A stretch of DNA of 64,000 nt, from assembly GCF_030315745.1 (NCBI RefSeq), contig NZ_JASXSH010000012.1, positions 1 to 64,000 of the forward strand, read 5' to 3'. Below, in pieces: positions 19,841 through 27,565 of this stretch. How positions within the stretch are numbered: the first letter of the stretch is position 1; the number at the start of each line of letters is the position of its first letter. The notes beneath the pieces were generated by a model. It ran no database searches. It was not told the origin of the DNA and was given only the letters and a program-made list of their open reading frames with translations. Origin of the DNA: Gordonia heveisoli (GTDB taxonomy: Bacteria > Actinomycetota > Actinomycetes > Mycobacteriales > Mycobacteriaceae). A program made the translations under genes and the position numbers.

Positions 19841-21183
19841 CGGACCGCCCTCGCGCGGTCGCGCAGAAAGTCGGGGAGCACCGCGCCTGCCGGGGCGATC
19901 ACCGCGGGTCCGGCGAAACCGGCGTCACCGACGAGAACCTGAGAATGGTTCGCCGCGAAGGCATCGAGCGGATCGGACTTCTTCTTGCCGGTGCCGACCA
20001 CTACCGCGGATACACCGGCAATGCCCAGGGTTTCGGTGATCGACAGCAGCATCGTCGGGTGTTCGGACATCTCGACGAAGGTGTTGATCCCCGCGTCGGC
20101 CGCGGCCGTGATAGCCAGGTCGAAGCGGACACGGTTGCGCAGATTCCAGAACCAGTAGTCGCCGACGGGCAGATCCGAGGTGATCTCGGCGCCGAGCGTT
20201 CCGCCGAAACACGGGATGTCACCGGCGGCGAACCCGGTCGCCTCGATCTCCGCGTGGGTGCCGTTGAACTCCTTCTCGTACAAGCGCACGAAGGAGGTGT
20301 GGCCGGGATGATCGACGCCGATGCGGCGGGCGAACACCCCATCCGCGGCAAAGGCCGCCACCATCGTGTCGATCGCCCGTTCATCACCGCTGATCGCGTG
20401 CACGGTGGCGGAATTGACCACCGCGAGTTCGGCCCAGCCGGTCAGTCGGGCCAGCTTCGCCTCGACCGTCGCGCGGTCCGCACCCACCACGGCCATGGCG
20501 CAGGTGTCGTGGCCGTCTTCATAGGCAGACCGGTAGACGACCCGCGCCCGGTCGGCCACGATCCGGATGCCATCACGCAGACCGAGATGACCGGAGACGA
20601 CGACCGCGGCGATCTCTCCCTGTGAGTGTCCGATGACCGCTGCCGGTTGGATACCAACGGCCTGCCACATCCGCGCCAACGCCAGGGTGTGCAGGAAGAT
20701 CGCCGGCTGCAGGATGCGCACATCCTCGGCGTGAGTGTCGTCGAGCAGATAGTCCAGAGGTGAGATCTCCACCGTGGCTTCGAATTCCGCGTTGATCTCA
20801 TCCGCCGCATCGCGATAGTCGGCGCTGCGGTCGTAGAAGTCGCGACCCATCCCGGCTTGCTGGCTGCCCTGTCCGGGGAATACGAAGGCGATTCGGCGCG
20901 GCAGCGCCGGGCCCGCGATCCGTGCCGCATCGGGGTGGACGCCACCGGCCGCGATAGCCCGCATCGCCTCCCCGAGCTGGGTCGCCGACCGGCCGCGAAC
21001 GATGGCCCGATGGGGCTCGATGACCTTGGCCCGGAAGGCCAGTGCCGCAACCGCCGCAGGCGTCACGTCGGGATGGGTGTCGAGGTAAGCCGCCCAGCCC
21101 GCGGCGTCGGCCGCAAGCTGTTCCGGCGATCCCGCAGAGACGACGACAGCCGCCGAACCGTCGGCCAGGTAGACATCACGCAT
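19837..21183 (-). CDS. Stand-alone acyltransferase for the siderophore PKS
   Basis: 448 aa. Start chosen at the ATG at 21183, which overlaps the ketosynthase stop; the longer frame from 21273 has no support. It contains one malonyl-CoA:ACP transacylase-type domain: FVFPGQGSQQAGMG, nucleophile GHSQGE, VVNSATVHAISG and DYWFWNLRNRVRF. The specificity position reads HPGH, neither the malonyl HAFH nor the methylmalonyl YASH type. The N-terminal ~90 residues (MRDVYLADGSAAVVVS...) match the start of the 1569-aa PKS, so one of the two AT regions probably arose by duplication. In mycobactin clusters the AT lies within MbtD; a separate additional AT is unusual. It may load a different extender or starter onto one of the two ACPs. 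Confidence 0.85.
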   Translation of the reverse strand: MRDVYLADGSAAVVVSAGSPEQLAADAAGWAAYLDTHPDVTPAAVAALAFRAKVIEPHRAIVRGRSATQLGEAMRAIAAGGVHPDAARIAGPALPRRIAFVFPGQGSQQAGMGRDFYDRSADYRDAADEINAEFEATVEISPLDYLLDDTHAEDVRILQPAIFLHTLALARMWQAVGIQPAAVIGHSQGEIAAVVVSGHLGLRDGIRIVADRARVVYRSAYEDGHDTCAMAVVGADRATVEAKLARLTGWAELAVVNSATVHAISGDERAIDTMVAAFAADGVFARRIGVDHPGHTSFVRLYEKEFNGTHAEIEATGFAAGDIPCFGGTLGAEITSDLPVGDYWFWNLRNRVRFDLAITAAADAGINTFVEMSEHPTMLLSITETLGIAGVSAVVVGTGKKKSDPLDAFAANHSQVLVGDAGFAGPAVIAPAGAVLPDFLRDRARAVR

Positions 21184-22522
21184 TGTTGTCACTCGTTTCG
21201 GTAGGCATGGCGATGATCGCGTGGGCGTTGGTGCCCGCGATGCCGAAGGAGGACACCGCCGCGTGTCGCACACCGTCCCGATCGGGCCAGTCCTCGACGG
21301 CGGCGGGCAGTCGCAGCCCGACGTCGGTCCAGTCGACCGAGTCCGACGGCTGCTGTGCGTGGCGAGTCGGGGCGATCTGTCCGTGCAGACCGCAGAGCAG
21401 AACCTTGATGAGTCCGAGCATTCCCGAAGCCGCCTGGGCGTGACCGAGATTGGACTTCACCGAGCCGACGGCGGCCGGAGCGTTGCGCCGCGCGGCCCCG
21501 TACACCCCGCTCAGCGCCTCCAACTCGAGCGGATCGCCGACCGCAGTGCCGGTGCCATGTCCCTCGATCAGGTCCACGTGCTCGGGGGCGATACCCGCGC
21601 GCTGCACCACCCGTTCGATCAGCCGCTGCTGTGCGGCGGCGCTGGGTAGCGCGATGCCTGCGCCGCCCCCGTTGTGATTGACACCGGTGGCCAGGATCTC
21701 GCCGTAGATCCGCCGGTCGGCGGCCAGCGCCCGGGACCGACGTTCCAGCACAATCAGGCCTGCTCCCTCACCCCAGAGGGTGCCGTCGGCTTCCGACGAG
21801 TAGGGGCGGCACTGGCCGCCTGCGGCCAGCGCGTTGTTCTTGGAGAACTCGTAGAACGCGGCGGGAGAACCCATCACGCACACACCGCCGACGAGTGCGA
21901 GTTGCGCGTCGTCGTCACGAAGTGCCTTGACCGCCAGGTCGAGCGCGGTCAGCGATGACGCACAGGCGGTGTCGACCGTCATACACGGTCCGGTCAGCTG
22001 CATGCAGTGCGAGATCCGTCCGGCCATCGCCCCGAGTGCGGATCCCGCCGCCCGATAGCCGGAATACTCGTTGACCTCGGCAGCGCGCGGCCCGTATTCC
22101 ATCGCCGAGCCACCGACGTAGACGCCGACCTCCTGCCCGGCCAGCGACCGGGGGTTGATCCCGGCGTTCTCGACTGCGCGCCAAGCGGTCCGCAACATGA
22201 CCCGCTGCTGCGGATCCATCGCGACAGCCTCCCGGGGCGAGATGCCGAAGAAGAGCGGATCGAATTCTGTTGCCTTGTCCAGGAATCCACCGGCATCGGC
22301 CACCTGACCCCAACCGTGCCGGGCCGACAGACCGAGAAGTTCGTCGACATCCCAGCCGCGGTCACGCGGAAACGGGCCGATGAGGTCGCGACCCTCGGTC
22401 AGCGCTGACCAGTAGGCGGCCGGCGTATCGATCCCGCCGGGCGCCTCCACCGACATACCCACCACGACGATCGGATCGTCGGCCAGGGCGGCGGCCTCGC
22501 CGATGGGCGCCACTGCCGTCAT
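21176..22522 (-). CDS. mbtC: Stand-alone beta-ketoacyl synthase, MbtC-like
   Basis: 448 aa. ATG at 22522 overlaps the salicylate synthase stop (ATGA); the upstream extension to 22651 lies within that gene and is rejected. It is a type I PKS ketosynthase by itself: active-site Cys in DTACASS, the two histidines in EGHGTGT and KSNLGHAQA, and a C-terminal SSFGIAGTNAHAI. There are no AT, KR or ACP domains, as in MbtC. It should perform the condensation producing the beta-ketoacyl chain reduced by the KR of the 1569-aa PKS. The next gene, a free AT, overlaps its 3' end by 8 bp. It looks fully active; no key residue is missing. Confidence 0.9.
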   Translation of the reverse strand: MTAVAPIGEAAALADDPIVVVGMSVEAPGGIDTPAAYWSALTEGRDLIGPFPRDRGWDVDELLGLSARHGWGQVADAGGFLDKATEFDPLFFGISPREAVAMDPQQRVMLRTAWRAVENAGINPRSLAGQEVGVYVGGSAMEYGPRAAEVNEYSGYRAAGSALGAMAGRISHCMQLTGPCMTVDTACASSLTALDLAVKALRDDDAQLALVGGVCVMGSPAAFYEFSKNNALAAGGQCRPYSSEADGTLWGEGAGLIVLERRSRALAADRRIYGEILATGVNHNGGGAGIALPSAAAQQRLIERVVQRAGIAPEHVDLIEGHGTGTAVGDPLELEALSGVYGAARRNAPAAVGSVKSNLGHAQAASGMLGLIKVLLCGLHGQIAPTRHAQQPSDSVDWTDVGLRLPAAVEDWPDRDGVRHAAVSSFGIAGTNAHAIIAMPTETSDNNA

Positions 22523-23877
22523 GAGAGCTCTCCCGCCGCGGCGCGCGGCGACGCCGCAACCACGAAAGGCGCTACGCTGGCCAACTTTTCGCAGGTTTCC
22601 TCGAACTCGCGGTCGGGGGTCGACTGGCCGACCACACCGGCACCGGCACACAGCCAGGAACGCTCGCCCTCGGAATACACGGTGCGCAGCGCCAGGGTGG
22701 CCTCCAGGTCGCCGGCCGACGACGCGGTGAGCACCGCGCCCGAATACAGCCCGCGGCGATGCGGTTCGAGCCGGTAGATGGCGTCGATCGCCGGTGCCTT
22801 GGGAATCCCGGATGCGGTGATCGACGGGAACAGGACGGCGAGGGCTTGCCAGGCGTCGGCCTCCTCCGAAAGCATGCCCCGCACGGTGGATGCCAGATGC
22901 TGCACACTGCCGCGTTCACGGATGACCATGAACTCACTGACCGCGGTGCTCCCGGCGGTCGCGACCGAGGCGATTTCCTCGAAACACGCGCGCACCGAGA
23001 TCGCGTGTTCGGCAATCTCTTTGGCGTCGGTCCGGAGTTCGTCGCGGGCGCTGGCGTCGAGTTCGGCGGAACGGCCCAGCGCTCGGGTACCGGCCAGCGG
23101 CTCGGTGACCACGCCGCGCTCCGCGTCGACCGCGACCACCAGTTCCGGACTGAAGCCTGCGGCGGCGAACCCGTCGAGGGAGAGCAGGAAGGAGCGTGCC
23201 GGATTGTTACCTGCTCGACCGAGGGCATAAGTGGCAGGCATGTCGACGGCAAACGGGATCGGCACCTGCCGCGAGAGGATCACCTTGGCGTAGGCGCCGT
23301 TGCCGATCTCCTCGATCGCGGTTGCCACTCGACCGCGATAGTCGTCGGCATCGAGGCCGACGGCAACCGGCGAAGCCTTCCCCGGCGTGAATTCGGCGGC
23401 GGCGATCTCGAACAGCCGGGCGGCGGTCACCGGGTCGGCGTTACCGGTGTCGATGCCGGCATCGTCGACGACCGCCTCGAACTCCGGGACGATCAGATGC
23501 GCCAGGACAGCGTCGCGCCCGACGTGTGCGCTCGCCGCATAGTGGTCGGCACAGAAGTCGAAGCCGACCCACCCGAAGACGCGCCAGTCCGGGATGTCGA
23601 GTTCAGCCAGCACGGTGGCGAGCGTGGTCGCGGGTGAAGCCGCCGCCGGATACTCCACGATCATCTCGCCATGGGCGACCTGTGCTCCCGAGGCGGTGAG
23701 AATGATGCGGGCGCGGACACCGCCGGCGAAGGTCCATCGCCGCGCCTGCTCGTAGACGACGTGGTCGCCGAACTCGCCGGATGCCGCCCAGGCCGCGCAG
23801 ACGCGCGCGGGGTCCACGGGGGGAAGGTGCTCGTCGGTGGCCGACTCGATGCTCGACCGGGTGGTGGTCAGCGACAT
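22519..23877 (-). CDS. mbtI: Salicylate synthase, MbtI-like
   Basis: 452 aa, the same length as M. tuberculosis MbtI (450). A chorismate-binding enzyme that converts chorismate through isochorismate to salicylate plus pyruvate, Mg-dependent. Visible landmarks include KVILSRQVPIPF, EPLAGTRALGRS, DELRTDAKEIAEHAISV, SVQHLASTVRGML, SITASGIPKAPAI and GLYSGAVLT, all in the C-terminal chorismate-binding core. It is the first gene of the minus-strand siderophore operon, directly behind the iron-box promoter and divergent from the salicyl-AMP ligase. A plausible ribosome site (AAGGGG) lies ~11 nt before the ATG. Anthranilate or isochorismate synthases are related, but the arrangement with an MbtA homologue makes salicylate synthase the best call. 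Confidence 0.92.
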   Translation of the reverse strand: MSLTTTRSSIESATDEHLPPVDPARVCAAWAASGEFGDHVVYEQARRWTFAGGVRARIILTASGAQVAHGEMIVEYPAAASPATTLATVLAELDIPDWRVFGWVGFDFCADHYAASAHVGRDAVLAHLIVPEFEAVVDDAGIDTGNADPVTAARLFEIAAAEFTPGKASPVAVGLDADDYRGRVATAIEEIGNGAYAKVILSRQVPIPFAVDMPATYALGRAGNNPARSFLLSLDGFAAAGFSPELVVAVDAERGVVTEPLAGTRALGRSAELDASARDELRTDAKEIAEHAISVRACFEEIASVATAGSTAVSEFMVIRERGSVQHLASTVRGMLSEEADAWQALAVLFPSITASGIPKAPAIDAIYRLEPHRRGLYSGAVLTASSAGDLEATLALRTVYSEGERSWLCAGAGVVGQSTPDREFEETCEKLASVAPFVVAASPRAAAGELS

Positions 23878-23950
23878 ATGTGCGATGCCCCTTGTCTCGA
23901 CATGTAACGCAGATCCGGACTGGGTTGGCGACCATCAGCCATTGCGAAGG

Positions 23951-23969
23951 ACAGCCTAAGCGAACCTTG
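23951..23969. promoter_or_regulatory. Weak second iron-box-like site
   Basis: ACAGCCTAAGCGAACCTTG matches the IdeR consensus at 11 of 19 positions, mostly in the GC-AACCT half. It lies 21 bp centre to centre from the stronger box, two helical turns, so it may allow cooperative binding. Weak on its own. Confidence 0.3.
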
Positions 23970-23971
23970 GT

Positions 23972-23990
23972 TATGGTAAGGCATACCTAA
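23972..23990. promoter_or_regulatory. IdeR/DtxR iron box in the mbtI-mbtA intergenic region
   Basis: TATGGTAAGGCATACCTAA matches the IdeR consensus TTAGGTTAGSCTAACCTAA at 14 of 19 positions. It is 20 bp upstream of the salicyl-AMP ligase start and ~95 bp upstream of the salicylate synthase start, so a bound repressor could control both directions. Confidence 0.7.
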
Positions 23991-24009
23991 TTGATGGTTC
24001 AATGGGGGC

Positions 24010-25674
24010 ATGTCTCACGCCACCGACCTGGCCGACCTCGCCACCGGGTTCACCCCGCACCCCATCGACTCGGCCATCCGCTACCGAGAGGCCGGACTGC
24101 TGGCCACCGCGCCGCTCTGGCAACTGTTGGACGCCCAGGTCGCCGCACGGCCGACACAACTCGCCGTCACCGACGCATCCGTCGATGAGCTCGGCAGCCT
24201 GACCTACGCCGAACTCGGCGCGGCGGTGGGACGCCGAGCTGCCGGTTTTGCCGCCGCAGGCCTGCGGCCCGGACAGCGGGTCGTCCTGCAGGTCAACAAC
24301 TCGCTGACCTTCGCCGTCACCGCGCTCGGCCTGATCCGCGCCGGAGTCGTCCCGGTGATGGCGCTGCCCGCACACCGGATCGCCGAGATCGCACATTTGG
24401 CCGTGGGCGCCGACGCGGTCGCCTACATCAGCGAAGATGGACGTCGCGGCTTCGACTTCCGCGACCTCGCACGCGAACTGGTCAGCCTGACCGACAGCCT
24501 CACGATGGTGTTCATCGACGGTGACCACGCCGAGTTCGCCCCTCTGCCCGATGCCGATCCGGCCGCGATCTCGCTGCCCGACTCCGCCGATCCCGACCTG
24601 CCGGCCCTGTTCCTGGTGTCCGGCGGGACGACCGGCCTACCGAAGCTCATCGCGCGTACGCACGCCGACTACACCTTCAACGCCACCCGCTCGGCCCAGA
24701 TCTGCGGACTGACCAATGCCGACACGATGCTCGTCGCACTTCCGGCGGCCCACAACTTCCCGTTGTGCTGCCCCGGCTTCCTCGGCATCCTCACCGTCGG
24801 CGGCCACACCGTCTTCACCGACAATCCCAGTCCGGACAGCGCCTTCGAGGTGATCGAGAAGTACCGGGTCACCGCAGTCGCACTGGTCCCGGCATTGGCC
24901 CAACTCTGGTGTGCCGCAACCGAGTGGGAGGAAGCCGACCGGTCGTCCCTGCGTCTGTTCCAGGTCGGCGGAGCCAAACTCGCCGAGCCCGACGCCCAGG
25001 CCATCGACCTGGCTTTCGGCGACGTCGTCCAACAGGTTTTCGGTATGGCGGAGGGTCTCATCTGCTACACGCGACGCGATGACGACCGGGCCACGATCCA
25101 TCGGACCCAGGGCCGCCCGATGTGTGAGGCCGACGACGTCCGCATCGTCGACGAGAACGGCGCCCAGGTGCCCGACGGCGTCGACGGTGAACTCCTGGTC
25201 CGCGGCCCGTACACCATTCGCGGGTATTACCGTGCGGCCGAACATAATCAGCGGTCATTCACCGCCGACGGCTACTATCGGTCGGGCGATCTGGTCCGGC
25301 GGCTACCCACCGGGGACCTCATCGTCACCGGCCGGATCAAGGACACCATCGTGCGGGCCGGGGAGAACGTCGCCGCTGACGACATCGAGGAGAACCTCCT
25401 CACCCATCCGGGCATCGCCCAGGTCGCCGTGGTCGGTTTGCCCGATCCCGTTCTCGGCGAGAAGATCTGCGTGGCCGCGGTCTCGCCGATCGGATTCGGC
25501 GATGAACTACCCCGGCTCGCCGACCTCCGGCGTTACCTCGCCGACCGCGGCCTCGCGGCCTTCAAACTCCCCGACGACCTGCGGTTCGTCTCGGCCCTGC
25601 CGGTCACCGCGGTCGGCAAGATCGACAAGGTCGCGTTGCGTGGCCGCCTGACCGAGGCCACCACCCCCGCCTGA
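24010..25674 (+). CDS. mbtA: Salicyl-AMP ligase, MbtA-like
   Basis: 554 aa stand-alone aryl-acid adenylation enzyme. It has LVSGGTTGLPKL (ATP loop), HNFPLCCPG, FGMAEGLICYT, YYRSGDLVRR and a catalytic lysine near VGKIDKVAL. The Asn in HNFP replaces the Asp of amino-acid-activating domains and marks aryl acids. The specificity positions Asn-Phe-Cys fit the published salicylate code (N-F-C...) better than the 2,3-dihydroxybenzoate code (N-Y-S...). It activates salicylate from the divergent mbtI product and should load it on an aryl carrier protein; no such carrier is encoded in this window. Transcription starts from the shared iron-box region. The last 23 bp of the gene recur 120 bp downstream within the repeat region. 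Confidence 0.92.
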   Translation: MSHATDLADLATGFTPHPIDSAIRYREAGLLATAPLWQLLDAQVAARPTQLAVTDASVDELGSLTYAELGAAVGRRAAGFAAAGLRPGQRVVLQVNNSLTFAVTALGLIRAGVVPVMALPAHRIAEIAHLAVGADAVAYISEDGRRGFDFRDLARELVSLTDSLTMVFIDGDHAEFAPLPDADPAAISLPDSADPDLPALFLVSGGTTGLPKLIARTHADYTFNATRSAQICGLTNADTMLVALPAAHNFPLCCPGFLGILTVGGHTVFTDNPSPDSAFEVIEKYRVTAVALVPALAQLWCAATEWEEADRSSLRLFQVGGAKLAEPDAQAIDLAFGDVVQQVFGMAEGLICYTRRDDDRATIHRTQGRPMCEADDVRIVDENGAQVPDGVDGELLVRGPYTIRGYYRAAEHNQRSFTADGYYRSGDLVRRLPTGDLIVTGRIKDTIVRAGENVAADDIEENLLTHPGIAQVAVVGLPDPVLGEKICVAAVSPIGFGDELPRLADLRRYLADRGLAAFKLPDDLRFVSALPVTAVGKIDKVALRGRLTEATTPA

Positions 25675-25908
25675 AAGTAGGGGACGAACACTCCTCCCCT
25701 ATCTTCCGACTCCTCCCCTAGGAACAACCAGGGGACGACCACGAAAGTAGGGGACGAAGCCCTCCCCAACTCCGAGGCCACCACCCCCGCCTGAGCCCCC
25801 ACACGAAAGTAGGGGAAGAGTTCCTCCCCCACTTTCCGGCTCCTCCCCCAGATACAACCAGGGGACGACCACGAAAGTAGGGGACGAAGATTCGTCCCCT
25901 ACTTTCGT
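25652..25908. repeat. Tandem palindromic repeat region at a convergent junction
   Basis: Two copies of an imperfect palindromic element (A 25691-25757, B 25820-25907) share CTCCTCCCC, CAACCAGGGGACGACCACGA and AAAGTAGGGGACGAA. GAAAGTAGGGGA occurs four times. A 23-bp piece of the mbtA 3' end (25652-25674) recurs at 25772-25794, exactly 120 bp on, showing that a unit including coding sequence was duplicated. A third copy of the element is at 42973-43059. Confidence 0.85.
25871..25908. terminator. Bidirectional hairpin between mbtA and oppA
   Basis: Perfect 18-bp arms, ACGAAAGTAGGGGACGAA at 25871-25888 and its complement at 25891-25908, separated by 2 nt. It lies 5 bp beyond the stop of the minus-strand oppA-like gene and ~200 bp past mbtA, so it could end transcription from both sides. 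Confidence 0.7.
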
Positions 25909-25912
25909 CGGA

Positions 25913-27565
25913 CTACTTCTGCCAGCCGATGTCCTCGATCGGTCCGATGTAGAACAGGCCGGCGCCGTAGTTCGCCAGGCCCTTCTTGACCGCGACCATC
26001 GTCGGCCCATTGGTCAACGGCAGGTCCGAATACTGCGCGAACGCCTTGCGTTCCACCTCGTTGCCTGCCTTGATCTGAGCCATCGGATCGGCGATCTGCG
26101 CGACGCGACGGATCTCGGCGTCGAGTTCGACCGATCCGGCACCGGCCTTGTTCAACTGTGATCCCTTGCACCAGATCTGACAGAGGTACGCCATGCCGAA
26201 CGGATCGCTGGAGGAGAAGGCCATCAGGAAGATGTCGAACTCCTTGTTGACGATCACCTTGGAGAAGTCCGACGTCGGTCGCTGCTGAATCTGCAGGTCG
26301 ATACCGATCTTCCCCATCATCACCTGCAGCGCTCGCGCACTGTTCTGCGAACTCGGCGAATCACCGAGAATCGGCAGGGTCAGGGACAGTCGTTGCCCGT
26401 TCTTCTCCCGCGTTCCGTCGTCTCCGGGACGCCAACCCGCCTCATCCAGAATGGCTTTGGCCCGAGCCTCGTCGTAGTCGATGATCCCGGCGACGTTGTC
26501 CTCATAACCCGGCTGGAACGAGTACATGGCGAGTGAGCCCGGCAGCGGCTCGGTGAAGTTCAGTCCGCTGAAATCGATACGAGCCAGGGTCGCCCGGTCC
26601 ACCCCGCGCAGCAAGGCCTCACGCACCCTGATGTCCGAGAGGGTCGGGGTGTCGAGATTGACCACGATGAGTGACTGCGACGGCGACCCTGAGGTACGGA
26701 TGTCGATGTCGTTCATGGTGATGACCTGCGCGCGAGAATCCTTGCTGCCCACGCCGATCGCATCCAACTCACCGTTGCGGAAGGCGTTGATCGCCGCCTG
26801 CGGTTCCATCTGCCGGAACCAGCGACGATCCAGCTTGCCCGGTTTTCCCCACCACTTCGGATTGCGTTTGAAACTGACGATGGCATTGTTTCGGTCGTAG
26901 GAGGCCACCGTGTACGGCCCGGCGCCCAGTTCCGGGTGCGGTTGCTGAACGTAGCCCTTGTTGTAGAAGTCGGGGACTGCGGCCTTGGGGTGCAACACCG
27001 AGTTGAACAGACCGTCCGGCCATGCCCACACCCCCTTGAAGCGCACCACTGCCTGCCGGTCGTCGACGCCCCGCGTCACCGACTCGATCTGGTCGTAGCC
27101 GTCGGTGGAACTGACGATGTAGCTCGGATCGGTGCCCGCACTGGTCTTCCAGGTCGCCACGAAGGCGCGGTAGTCGATCGGTGTCCCGTCATTGAAGTAG
27201 GCCTTCGGATTCACGGTGTAAGTGACCACTGTGCGCCCGCCGACCAGCGCCTTGTCCACCTTGGTCAGATAGTCGGGGTTCGGCGAATAGATCCCGTCCG
27301 GCGAGAAGAAGGCGAGCACCGGGTTGTACCAGTTCCACAGGGTTCGGGTGTAGGCGGTGCCGTCGGCGTGAAAGGTGTTCCACTGCGCGGTGACCTCGCC
27401 GATGGCGGTGGTGAGTGTCCCACCGTCGCGGATGTTGTCACGTGGCTGCGGATTCAGGTCGGCACCGGTCGTGTTGACTGGTCCGCTGTCGAGCGAGACC
27501 CCACATCCGGTGGCACCGGCGACCACGAGACCGACCGTGACCAGCACAATCAGTAGGCGTTTCAT
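25913..27565 (-). CDS. oppA: Oligopeptide ABC transporter substrate-binding lipoprotein (OppA/DppA family)
   Basis: 550 aa. The N-terminus is a lipoprotein signal: MKRLLIVLVTVGLVVAGATGC with the lipobox cysteine at residue 21. The rest is an SBP_bac_5 peptide-binding domain (DGGTLTTAIGEVTAQWNTF, TYTVNPKAYFNDGTPIDYRAF, GAGPYTVASYDRNNAIVSFKRN). Its start overlaps the stop of the fused ATPase gene (ATGA). The gene order permease-permease-ATPase-binding protein equals oppB-oppC-oppD-oppA of M. tuberculosis. Peptide import is the family role. Because it converges with the siderophore locus, siderophore-peptide uptake is conceivable but nothing in the sequence shows it. Its 3' end runs into the palindromic repeat region. 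Confidence 0.87.
   Translation of the reverse strand: MKRLLIVLVTVGLVVAGATGCGVSLDSGPVNTTGADLNPQPRDNIRDGGTLTTAIGEVTAQWNTFHADGTAYTRTLWNWYNPVLAFFSPDGIYSPNPDYLTKVDKALVGGRTVVTYTVNPKAYFNDGTPIDYRAFVATWKTSAGTDPSYIVSSTDGYDQIESVTRGVDDRQAVVRFKGVWAWPDGLFNSVLHPKAAVPDFYNKGYVQQPHPELGAGPYTVASYDRNNAIVSFKRNPKWWGKPGKLDRRWFRQMEPQAAINAFRNGELDAIGVGSKDSRAQVITMNDIDIRTSGSPSQSLIVVNLDTPTLSDIRVREALLRGVDRATLARIDFSGLNFTEPLPGSLAMYSFQPGYEDNVAGIIDYDEARAKAILDEAGWRPGDDGTREKNGQRLSLTLPILGDSPSSQNSARALQVMMGKIGIDLQIQQRPTSDFSKVIVNKEFDIFLMAFSSSDPFGMAYLCQIWCKGSQLNKAGAGSVELDAEIRRVAQIADPMAQIKAGNEVERKAFAQYSDLPLTNGPTMVAVKKGLANYGAGLFYIGPIEDIGWQK

Noticed and set aside
25652..25908. CRISPR or IS remnant at the repeated GAAAGTAGGGGA
   Set aside because: Units are irregular in spacing, palindromic, lack variable spacers, and no transposase or inverted terminal repeats with target duplication are seen.
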